A stretch of 64,000 nucleotides of DNA, taken from the NCBI GenBank assembly GCA_002351725.1, contig DEHD01000025.1, positions 64,353 to 128,352 on the forward strand. The letters run 5' to 3'. Position numbers and translations under genes: made by a program. Under the pieces are notes generated by a model. It searched no databases, was not told the origin of the DNA, and saw only the letters and a program-made list of their open reading frames with translations. This document shows positions 42,367 through 50,016 of the stretch, one piece after another. Numbering within the stretch: position 1 is the stretch's first letter; every line of letters starts with the position of its first letter. This stretch comes from Prevotella sp. UBA2809 (GTDB lineage Bacteria; Bacteroidota; Bacteroidia; Bacteroidales; Bacteroidaceae).

Positions 42367-43555
42367 AGAAAGTAAGATTTATGTAGCGGGACACCACGGA
42401 CTAGTGGGTTCCGCTATTTGGAATAACCTGCTCCAGCGAGGATACACCAATCTGGTAGGTCGCAGTCACAAGGAACTCGACCTCACCGACCAGGTTGCCG
42501 TAAAGAAGTTCTTCGACGAGGAGCGCCCCGATGCCGTTGTACTTGCAGCTGCATTTGTTGGTGGCATCATGGCCAACTCACTCTACCGTGCTGATTTCAT
42601 CATGATGAACATGAAGATTCAGTGCAATGTCATCTCCGAGGCATATGCTCATGGTGTAAAGAAGCTGCTTTTCCTGGGCTCAACCTGCATCTATCCCAAG
42701 AATGCACCTCAGCCAATGAAGGAAGATTGCCTTCTCACCTCTCCTTTGGAGTACACCAACGAGGAGTACGCTATCGCCAAGATTGCCGGCCTTAAGATGT
42801 GCGAGAGCTATAATCTGCAATATGGCACAAACTACATTGCAGTTATGCCAACAAACCTCTATGGTCCCAACGACAACTTCCACTTGGAGAACAGTCACGT
42901 CATGCCAGCCATGATGCGAAAGGTTTATCTGGCCAAGCTCATCCACGATGGAGCATGGGATAAGATTGCTGTCGACTTGAATAAGCGCCCCGTAGAAGGC
43001 GTCACTGGCGAAGGTCTCAATGTTCAATCGTCAATGTTCAATGTTCAATCCAAGAAAGTACTGGATGTACTTGCCAAATATGGAATTGAGAACAACAAGG
43101 TAACCCTTTGGGGCACTGGCACTCCACTCCGTGAGTTCCTCTGGTCCGAGGATATGGCCGACGCCTCAGTACATGTTCTGCTGAACGTAAACTTCAGCGA
43201 CATCATCGGCATCGAGAAATACTCATCAGTACACTACGGTGCAAGCACCGATGGCGCTGTCGACCGCAATCACTCAGCAGGTCGTGGCGGAGCAATCCCC
43301 AAGTTAGGTGAAATCCGCAACTGCCACATCAATGTTGGTACTGGCAAAGAACTCACCATCCGCGAATTGTCAGAACTTGTTGTTAAAGCAGTTGGTTTCG
43401 AAGGCGAGGTTGAGTTCGACACGTCTAAGCCCGATGGCACCATGCGCAAGCTCATCGATGTAAGTAAACTCCACTCTCTCGGCTGGACACACAAAGTCGA
43501 AATCGAGGATGGTGTCAAAAAACTATTTGAATGGTATCGTTCTAGTTTAGCATAA
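42356..43555 (+). CDS. fcl: GDP-L-fucose synthase
   Basis: A 399-residue SDR epimerase/reductase with the NADP-binding GHHGLVGSAI near residue 12, catalytic Ser109 in GSTCIYP, and Tyr138-x3-Lys142 in EYAIAKIAG. It converts the Gmd product to GDP-L-fucose. An unusual segment at residues 221-233 (LNVQSSMFNVQSK) is encoded by tandem heptamer repeats (43019-43051) and looks inserted in frame into a surface loop; all catalytic residues are intact. Confidence 0.95.
   Translation: MLSKESKIYVAGHHGLVGSAIWNNLLQRGYTNLVGRSHKELDLTDQVAVKKFFDEERPDAVVLAAAFVGGIMANSLYRADFIMMNMKIQCNVISEAYAHGVKKLLFLGSTCIYPKNAPQPMKEDCLLTSPLEYTNEEYAIAKIAGLKMCESYNLQYGTNYIAVMPTNLYGPNDNFHLENSHVMPAMMRKVYLAKLIHDGAWDKIAVDLNKRPVEGVTGEGLNVQSSMFNVQSKKVLDVLAKYGIENNKVTLWGTGTPLREFLWSEDMADASVHVLLNVNFSDIIGIEKYSSVHYGASTDGAVDRNHSAGRGGAIPKLGEIRNCHINVGTGKELTIRELSELVVKAVGFEGEVEFDTSKPDGTMRKLIDVSKLHSLGWTHKVEIEDGVKKLFEWYRSSLA
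43019..43051. repeat. Heptamer array inside fcl
   Basis: AATGTTC at 43019, AATCGTC at 43026, AATGTTC at 43033 and 43040, then a partial copy AATCC at 43047. The same AATNNTC type occurs between genes at 11496 and 52451; here it is translated without breaking the frame. Confidence 0.85.
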
Positions 43556-43560
43556 AAAGA

Positions 43561-43592
43561 AACCCGCCGTTTGGCGGGTTTTCTTTTTATTT
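43561..43592. terminator. Bidirectional terminator between fcl and xylB
   Basis: AACCCGCC (43561-43568) and GGCGGGTT (43573-43580) with a 4-base loop, followed by TTCTTTTTATTT on the plus strand and preceded by AAAAAGAAA, which gives a T-tract on the minus strand. The stop of xylB lies within the tail. Confidence 0.92.
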
Positions 43593-45081
43593 AAAGACTC
43601 TTTTTCAAAGTTTCTTTCCAAGCGGCATATGCAGCCTGATATTCAGCTCTGTGAACTGCATCTGGCTCAATCACCTCCAGCTTATCAAGCGAAGCAAAAG
43701 CCTCTGCAGCATTAGCATAGATACCAGCACCCATACCAGCACCCTTAGCAGCACCTACTGAACCATCTGTATCATACAGTTCAATAGTAGCGCCGCTAAC
43801 GCCAGCCAGCGTATTACGGAACAGAGGACTCAGGAACATATTTGCCTTACCGGCATGAATTTTCTTGATGTCCATACCCATCTGCTGCATAATCTCCATA
43901 CCATAGCAGAACGAGAATACGATGCCCTCCTGTGCTGCACGCACCAAATGAGCCTTATTGTGCTTATTGAAGTTCAGACCGTTGATTGAGCAACCAATCT
44001 CCTTATTCTCCAATACACGCTCAGCACCGTTTCCAAAAGGAATAACTGTAACACCCTCACTACCGATGGGCACACTTGCAGCCAGATCATTCATCTCTGC
44101 ATAACCAATCTCTGGAGTAATGTTACGATGTGTCCATGCATTCAGAATACCAGTACCATTGATACACAGCAACACACCCAGACGAGTCTGGTCAGCAGCA
44201 TGGTTAACATGAGCAAAAGTGTTTACACGACTCTGTGGGTCATAGTTCACATCACCCAGAACACCATAAACAACGCCCGATGTACCAGCAGTTGCAGCAA
44301 TCTCACCAGGATTCAGCACGTTCAGTGAAAGTGCATTGTTAGGCTGGTCACCGCCACGATAAGTAATAGGAGTACCTGCCTTCAGTCCCATCTCAGCAGC
44401 AGCCTCGGCGCTAACCACGCTCTGCTCAGCAAATGTAGGAACGATGTCAGCAATCAGAGAACCGTCAAATCCATAATAATCCATCAGGAAGTCAGCCACC
44501 TTGTTGTTCTTGAAGTCCCAGAACATTCCCTCCGACAGGCCGCTTACAGTAGTATTTGCAACACCACTCAATCGCATGGCGATATAATCACCAGGCAGCA
44601 TAACCTTATATATTTTACTGTAAACCTCTGGTTCGTTCTCCTTAACCCAAGCCAACTTAGCAGCTGTAAAGTTACCAGGAGAGTTCAGCAGATGACTCAG
44701 ACACTTGTCAGCACCCAGATCTTTGAATGCCTTCTCGCCGTAAGGAACAGCACGAGAGTCGCACCAGATAATTGCGGGGCGGAGAGCTTTCAGATCTTTA
44801 TCAACACAAACTAGGCCGTGCATCTGGTATGAAATACCTATAGCCTTAATTTCCTCAGCTGTAACACCAGCCTCCTTCATAATTTTCTGCAGACTCAGCT
44901 TGGCGTTATCCCACCACATCTGAGGATCCTGCTCAGCCCAACCGGCCTTTACAGCCATGATAGGAGCCTCCTTTTCAGGATAGAAAGCAGTTGCTACACA
45001 CTTGCCGTTATCGGCGTTAACCAATGATGCCTTCACTGACGAGCTACCGACATCGAAACCTAATAGATACCTATTTGCCAT
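43591..45081 (-). CDS. xylB: Xylulokinase
   Basis: A 496-residue FGGY-family kinase with LLGFDVGSSSVKAS at the N-terminus (phosphate-1 motif), MHGLVCVD and IWCDSRA near residue 85, and ATAGTSGVVYG near 265 (phosphate-2/adenosine region). Length and the YQMHGLV segment fit D-xylulokinase rather than other family members. It phosphorylates D-xylulose. No xylose isomerase or transporter is next to it in this window. Confidence 0.9.
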   Translation of the reverse strand: MANRYLLGFDVGSSSVKASLVNADNGKCVATAFYPEKEAPIMAVKAGWAEQDPQMWWDNAKLSLQKIMKEAGVTAEEIKAIGISYQMHGLVCVDKDLKALRPAIIWCDSRAVPYGEKAFKDLGADKCLSHLLNSPGNFTAAKLAWVKENEPEVYSKIYKVMLPGDYIAMRLSGVANTTVSGLSEGMFWDFKNNKVADFLMDYYGFDGSLIADIVPTFAEQSVVSAEAAAEMGLKAGTPITYRGGDQPNNALSLNVLNPGEIAATAGTSGVVYGVLGDVNYDPQSRVNTFAHVNHAADQTRLGVLLCINGTGILNAWTHRNITPEIGYAEMNDLAASVPIGSEGVTVIPFGNGAERVLENKEIGCSINGLNFNKHNKAHLVRAAQEGIVFSFCYGMEIMQQMGMDIKKIHAGKANMFLSPLFRNTLAGVSGATIELYDTDGSVGAAKGAGMGAGIYANAAEAFASLDKLEVIEPDAVHRAEYQAAYAAWKETLKKSL

Positions 45082-45190
45082 AACAATTTATTAATAAATC
45101 TTTAATTATAATACGTTTCTGTTGCAAATTTCCCTAAATTTTTCCAATAAATCGACTTTTTTCCATAAAAAAGTGATTTTTTTACGCATT

Positions 45191-45224
45191 TTTGAGTTGA
45201 ATTAAAATAAATTGTTTACCTTTG
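45191..45224 (+). promoter_or_regulatory. Promoter of the glycan locus
   Basis: TTTG at 45191-45194, a 22-base spacer and TACCTTTG at 45217-45224. It precedes the receiver gene by about 43 bases. No other clear promoter was noticed until 60107, so the run of closely spaced genes from 45268 to 59065 may be one long transcript. Confidence 0.65.
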
Positions 45225-45267
45225 CACAATAGAATAACGTAATTACCAGAATTAAATATATTCATAT

Positions 45268-45633
45268 ATGAAGAAAAAAATACTAATACTTGACGACAAA
45301 GAGACCATTGCAAAGGTTCTCTCAATCTATCTGATGAGCGACTATGATGTACAGTGGTTGCCCGATGGTTTGCAGGGCGTAAAATGGCTTCAGGCAGGTA
45401 ACACCCCCGACCTCATCATATCTGATATTCGTATGCCAGGAATGCGCGGCGATGACTTTTTGGAGTGGATTAAGCAGAACGAGCTGTTCAAGCAGATTCC
45501 AGTCATCATGCTTTCCAGCGAAGACTCCACCAGTGAGCGCATCCGCCTGCTGGAGATTGGTGCAGAGGACTATATTGTAAAGCCTTTCAACCCAATGGAG
45601 TTAAAGATACGAGTAAAGAAGATTATTCCCTAA
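45268..45633 (+). CDS. Stand-alone response-regulator receiver protein
   Basis: A 121-residue protein that is only a receiver domain. The acidic pair is Asp9-Asp10 in ILDDKE, the phospho-acceptor is Asp53 in ISDIRMPG, the switch Ser is in MLSSED and the invariant Lys is in YIVKPF near residue 100. There is no output domain. It begins the glycan locus and lies 10 bases before a sugar-phosphate transferase with a receiver-like N-terminus, so it probably regulates that enzyme by protein contact. No cognate kinase is adjacent. Confidence 0.9.
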   Translation: MKKKILILDDKETIAKVLSIYLMSDYDVQWLPDGLQGVKWLQAGNTPDLIISDIRMPGMRGDDFLEWIKQNELFKQIPVIMLSSEDSTSERIRLLEIGAEDYIVKPFNPMELKIRVKKIIP

Positions 45634-45643
45634 ATAGAATAAT

Positions 45644-46849
45644 ATGATAGGTGTTGTATATCTTGGCAGCAATCCTAAAACCGAGGAGCGATTAAAATAC
45701 ATCCCCGGCAGGTTGGTGCAGTACACAAGGAACTACAAAGATGCGGCTTCTGCGTGTTCAACGCATGTCCGCAACGAGCATTTCATTGTGTTTTTCGAAC
45801 AAGGCGAACAAAGCGATGATATTAACGCTATCACCTATTTAAAGAAAAAAAATAAGCACGTATATATCATACTGCTAACCAACGAGTTGGATCCAGAATC
45901 CCGAATTCAGTACCAGAAGAGCGGTATTAACGACACTCTTGATTCTAAGGCTTCTATTACAGAGTTCAACAAGAAGATTCAGTTTATCTCCGATCGCGAG
46001 AATATGCTGTTTGATGATCAGCAGCCAAAATATAGAATGCTCCGTTTCAAAATTCCCATTTGGAAGAGAATCTTCGATGTATTCTTCGCTATTTTTGCGC
46101 TTATCATTACCTCTCCTATATTCATTCTCACAGCCATTGCCATCCGTTTGGAGAGCAAAGGCCCGGTCATCTTCAAGTCAAAACGAGTTGGTGCCAACTA
46201 TACCATATTCAATTTCTTGAAGTTCCGCTCAATGTATCAGGATGCCGAGGAACGCCTCAAAGAGGTAGCTAAGGAAGCAGGCAACCAATATGCAGAGATG
46301 AACAAGAAAGCCGACGAGCCCAAAAAGATGCCTACCGGTTTGGGTATGGAGGCAGATATGATGATGAGCATCGGTGATGATACCGACATGATGATTTCCG
46401 ACGACGAGGTAATGCTCGTAGGCGACGACTTCGTCATTTCCGAAACCGACTTCAGCAAAGAGAAGAAGGAAGAGATTGAGAATGCCTTCGTCAAGATCGA
46501 AAACGATCCTCGCGTTACTAAGGTCGGAAAGTTCATCCGCAAGTTCAGCATCGACGAGCTCCCTCAGCTCATCAATATCCTCAAGGGCGATATGTCCGTT
46601 GTCGGCAACCGTCCTCTCCCACTCTACGAGGCCGAGAAGCTCACCATCGACACCAGTATCGACCGCTTTATGGCCCCCGCAGGTCTTACAGGTCTTTGGC
46701 AGGTTGAGGAGCGCGGCAAGGGTGGTATGATGTCAGCCGAGGAGCGCAAACAACTCGACATCAAGTACGGCCAGACCTACAATTTCTGGCTGGATATGAA
46801 GATACTTTTCCGTACCTTCTTTGCCTTCGTACAGAAGGAGAATGTATAA
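45644..46849 (+). CDS. Polyprenyl-phosphate sugar-1-phosphate transferase with receiver-like N-terminus
   Basis: A 401-residue initiating transferase. Residues 1-118 fold pattern resembles a receiver domain but lacks the acidic pair, and the phospho-acceptor position holds Glu52 (VFFEQG). A membrane helix lies at about 143-168. The catalytic bacterial sugar-transferase domain follows: PVIFKSKRVG, FLKFRSMYQDAEE, DPRVTKVGKFIRKFSIDELPQ, SVVGNRPLP and GLTGLWQV. Between FRSM and DPRVT is an insert of about 80 residues (203-285), rich in Met and Asp. It transfers a sugar phosphate to undecaprenyl phosphate, starting each repeat unit. Sugar unknown. Confidence 0.9.
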   Translation: MIGVVYLGSNPKTEERLKYIPGRLVQYTRNYKDAASACSTHVRNEHFIVFFEQGEQSDDINAITYLKKKNKHVYIILLTNELDPESRIQYQKSGINDTLDSKASITEFNKKIQFISDRENMLFDDQQPKYRMLRFKIPIWKRIFDVFFAIFALIITSPIFILTAIAIRLESKGPVIFKSKRVGANYTIFNFLKFRSMYQDAEERLKEVAKEAGNQYAEMNKKADEPKKMPTGLGMEADMMMSIGDDTDMMISDDEVMLVGDDFVISETDFSKEKKEEIENAFVKIENDPRVTKVGKFIRKFSIDELPQLINILKGDMSVVGNRPLPLYEAEKLTIDTSIDRFMAPAGLTGLWQVEERGKGGMMSAEERKQLDIKYGQTYNFWLDMKILFRTFFAFVQKENV

Positions 46850-46866
46850 CTAAATTCCAAACTGTA

Positions 46867-47826
46867 ATGAACATATTCAGACGACTGATATTCATTTTAG
46901 CCATTGCCTCGACTAGCATTACAGCCCTCGCCCAATTCAACGAGAGCGGTATTAGTGCAGGTTTTTTTGATTCAAGCAATGAAAAAGACATTAACTTTTC
47001 TGAATTTCATTTGCCTCCATTGGCAGTATTATTAGAAAACGCCAAGTCAAATCCCCAAATTTTGTCATTAGAGAAGGCCCGCCAATTGGCAGAAGCAGAA
47101 GTCGCCAAACAAAAGCGCCATATTTTCTCTTATGTAACAGGCCATGCCAGCTATAGCTATGGTATGACAGATATGTGGGGTAATAATTCCTCTGGTTACA
47201 ATAATATGATTTATCAGTATCAAGGTTCTCAACAGGCTTATTGGAACGTTGGTGTAAATCTTGCGATCCCTATTGAAGACATACTTGATTTAACTGCAGC
47301 AGTAAAACGTAAAAGACTTGAAGCAGATCAGGCAGTTATCCAAAAGGATATAGCCTATGATCAGCTCAAGCAACAAATTGCCTCTTTATTCATCAAAATA
47401 ACGAACAATTTGGTTTCTCTTAAAACTCTTGGAGAAGCAGCAGCAGCCCATCAGGGAGCAGGAGCTTTAGATCGTGAGGATTTTGAAAACGGCAATATGA
47501 GCATATCTGAATATGCACAAACAAAAATGTACGAAAGTGGTCAGGTTTCTAATTACCAAGGATTACAAACCGAAATAGCTACAGACATAATTACTTTGGA
47601 GATACTTACACATACGCCGATAATTACAAATTCGACAACAGAAATCACACTTGACAAAAGTATTCATAAGACTCCAAAAGAACAGGCTAAAGAAAACAAG
47701 GCTAACGAAAAGCGTATAAAGCGATTAGAAAAAGAAGAAAAAGAAAAAGAAAAGAAATTGGAGAAGGCCGAAGCTAAAGCAGAAAAAGCAGCAGCTAAGG
47801 CTGCCAAAAAGCAAAAGAAACAATAA
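46867..47826 (+). CDS. TolC-like outer-membrane export protein, half length
   Basis: A 319-residue protein with signal peptide MNIFRRLIFILAIASTSITALAQ cleaved near residue 22. PPLAVLLENAKSNPQILSLEKARQLAEAEV is the typical start of an OEP (TolC) helical repeat, followed by strand-like SYVTGHASYSYGMTD and a second helix pair. Only one of the two repeats of ordinary TolC proteins is present, and the last 55 residues are a Lys/Glu/Ala coil. Placed before the Wzc-like gene, it is a candidate outer-membrane partner for glycan export; no Wza-type protein is seen. Confidence 0.7.
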   Translation: MNIFRRLIFILAIASTSITALAQFNESGISAGFFDSSNEKDINFSEFHLPPLAVLLENAKSNPQILSLEKARQLAEAEVAKQKRHIFSYVTGHASYSYGMTDMWGNNSSGYNNMIYQYQGSQQAYWNVGVNLAIPIEDILDLTAAVKRKRLEADQAVIQKDIAYDQLKQQIASLFIKITNNLVSLKTLGEAAAAHQGAGALDREDFENGNMSISEYAQTKMYESGQVSNYQGLQTEIATDIITLEILTHTPIITNSTTEITLDKSIHKTPKEQAKENKANEKRIKRLEKEEKEKEKKLEKAEAKAEKAAAKAAKKQKKQ

Positions 47827-47838
47827 AAGTTTGCAACT

Positions 47839-50016
47839 ATGGATTTATTCAGATATATTGTCAGATTCCTGTTTAAAATAAGATGGTATCTCATCATACT
47901 ACCAATGATAGCATTGGTAGTTGCATGGTTTTCTACCCGTGACATGGAGCGAGTATATGACACAAATACCACAATCTATACAGGAATGATAACTGGTTAC
48001 AATCTTGAGGGAGGCTCTGGCACTGCTGGTGGGCAACAACAAACCAATATGACAAACCTCATGCTATTAATAACAACTGACGCAACAATTCATGAAGTTT
48101 CTTTGAGATTGTTTGCTCGCTGCATGATGTATGGAAACGCCAATAAAGACAATAATTATATTACAGCAGAACATTTTAGACAATTATATAACAGCGTACC
48201 AACAGAGGTTAAAGCCCTTATCAACCATAATAGCGAAAATGCCACATACGCAAATTTAAAGGCATACGAACGTCCTTCTGCTGATAATTTCGTTTTTGGA
48301 TTAACAAATTATCATCCATATTTTGGCATCAATAGTATTACAAGTAGACTAAAAGTTTTACAACTTAGCAAAAGCGATATTATTGATATTGGTTATTCGT
48401 CCAATGATGCTGGTATAGCATATAATACACTTGACATTCTAAATGAGGTCTTTGCTCGCCAATATGCTCTACTGCGTTATGGTGAAACTAACAATGTCAT
48501 AAAATTCTTCGAACGAGAAGTAGCTCGTCTTTACCGCATACTTACCAACGCAGAAGATGATCTCATACGTTATAACGTAGAAAAGCGCATCATCAACTAC
48601 GGCGAGCAGACAAAATTGCTTTCTGGCATGGATGCAACCCAAAAAACCACGGATAACGATCTGCTCATTGATAAAACAACTACTAGAGCATTGATGACTT
48701 ATCTGGAGCGTCAATTAGGCGATCGTGCAAAAGTTATTAAAGCAAATAGAGATTTTACAAACCAGGTTACGGATATTTCCCGTATTCAATCACGTATTTC
48801 TAACCTTCGTTTGATGAGTAGTGAAGGAGGTGGTAGTGAAGTTGAAACCCAAAATGAATTGGCGAAAGCTCAACGTATGCTCCAAGAAGCATCTAATAAT
48901 GTCAAAGGGTTAGTAAAAGATATCGAAGCTGGAAACTATAATACAGAAACAGGTGTCAAGGCAAGTGGAATGATAGACAGGTGGCTAGAACAAGTTCTTA
49001 AACTTGAGGAGGCCAAAGCTCATGAAAGTGCCATGGACATAATGCGCGAAAAAATAGATAAAGAAGTTCTTTATTATGCTCCTATTGGCGCTACGATTGC
49101 ACGAAAAGACCGTCACATTTCCTTCATTGAAGGTAACTATATGGCAATGTTAAATGCACTAAACTCAGCTCGACTAAGACAAAAGAATCTGCAAATGTCT
49201 ACAGCGACATTACGTGTTTTAAACCCGCCTATGTTTCCTATGAATGCACAACCAACCAACCGTATGATGACACTATTAGGTGCATTTATGTTGACATTTA
49301 TATTTGTTGCCATGTACTTCTTTATCATAGAATTACTTGACAGAACTCTACGAGACAGAATGCGATCAGAACGAATTACACAAATTCCCGTTATGGGATG
49401 CTTCCCTAAAGAAAGCAACTTACGATATCGTCGATTCAATAAAACTATTGCTGACATGGCATTGCGCCAGCTCAGTAAGGCATTGCTCCCTCATTTTGAG
49501 GAAGGCAAACAAAACGTACTTAATCTGCTTTCTACAGATGCAGCTAATGGTAAGAGTTATATTGCCCAAGAATTAGAGAATTATTGGATTTCTATAGGTC
49601 TTCAGGTCCGTCGAATCACATACGACGAAGATTACCTTGCAGAGGATAGTCGTTTCATTATGGCCAAGGATATTAAAGACATATGTCCCGATTTATTACC
49701 AAACGAAATTGCTATTATAGAATACCCAAATCTGGATGACAACTCTATCCCACCAGCATTACTCAATTTGGGTACAGTAAATCTAATGGTTACTCGTGCA
49801 AATCGCACATGGAAAGATGTAGATCAGAAAGCTCTAAAAGAGCTAAATGATCGATTGGAGAACAAAAATTCTCTCTTCATGTACTTAACAGAATGTCAAC
49901 GATATGCTGTTGAAGAATTTGTCGGTCAGTTGCCACCATATACAGGATTCAATAACTTCATATATAGAATGTCCCAAATGGGTCTTACTGCTATAGAAAA
50001 TAGTCATGCAAAATAA
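47839..50016 (+). CDS. Wzz/Wzc-like chain-length protein with degenerate kinase domain
   Basis: A 725-residue inner-membrane protein: membrane segment 1 near residues 17-33, a long periplasmic coiled-coil region, membrane segment 2 near 475-497, then a cytoplasmic P-loop-like domain. In BY-kinases this domain has intact Walker A, A-prime and B motifs and a Tyr-rich tail. Here GKS remains in STDAANGKSY (about 565), but the A-prime Asp motif is not recognisable, the Walker B position reads IAIIEYP (about 623), and no tyrosine cluster follows. It should control chain length and export without tyrosine autophosphorylation. Confidence 0.8.
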   Translation: MDLFRYIVRFLFKIRWYLIILPMIALVVAWFSTRDMERVYDTNTTIYTGMITGYNLEGGSGTAGGQQQTNMTNLMLLITTDATIHEVSLRLFARCMMYGNANKDNNYITAEHFRQLYNSVPTEVKALINHNSENATYANLKAYERPSADNFVFGLTNYHPYFGINSITSRLKVLQLSKSDIIDIGYSSNDAGIAYNTLDILNEVFARQYALLRYGETNNVIKFFEREVARLYRILTNAEDDLIRYNVEKRIINYGEQTKLLSGMDATQKTTDNDLLIDKTTTRALMTYLERQLGDRAKVIKANRDFTNQVTDISRIQSRISNLRLMSSEGGGSEVETQNELAKAQRMLQEASNNVKGLVKDIEAGNYNTETGVKASGMIDRWLEQVLKLEEAKAHESAMDIMREKIDKEVLYYAPIGATIARKDRHISFIEGNYMAMLNALNSARLRQKNLQMSTATLRVLNPPMFPMNAQPTNRMMTLLGAFMLTFIFVAMYFFIIELLDRTLRDRMRSERITQIPVMGCFPKESNLRYRRFNKTIADMALRQLSKALLPHFEEGKQNVLNLLSTDAANGKSYIAQELENYWISIGLQVRRITYDEDYLAEDSRFIMAKDIKDICPDLLPNEIAIIEYPNLDDNSIPPALLNLGTVNLMVTRANRTWKDVDQKALKELNDRLENKNSLFMYLTECQRYAVEEFVGQLPPYTGFNNFIYRMSQMGLTAIENSHAK

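Noticed and set aside
43019..43051. CRISPR-like short repeats
   Set aside because: Units are contiguous 7-mers without spacers; no cas genes in the window.
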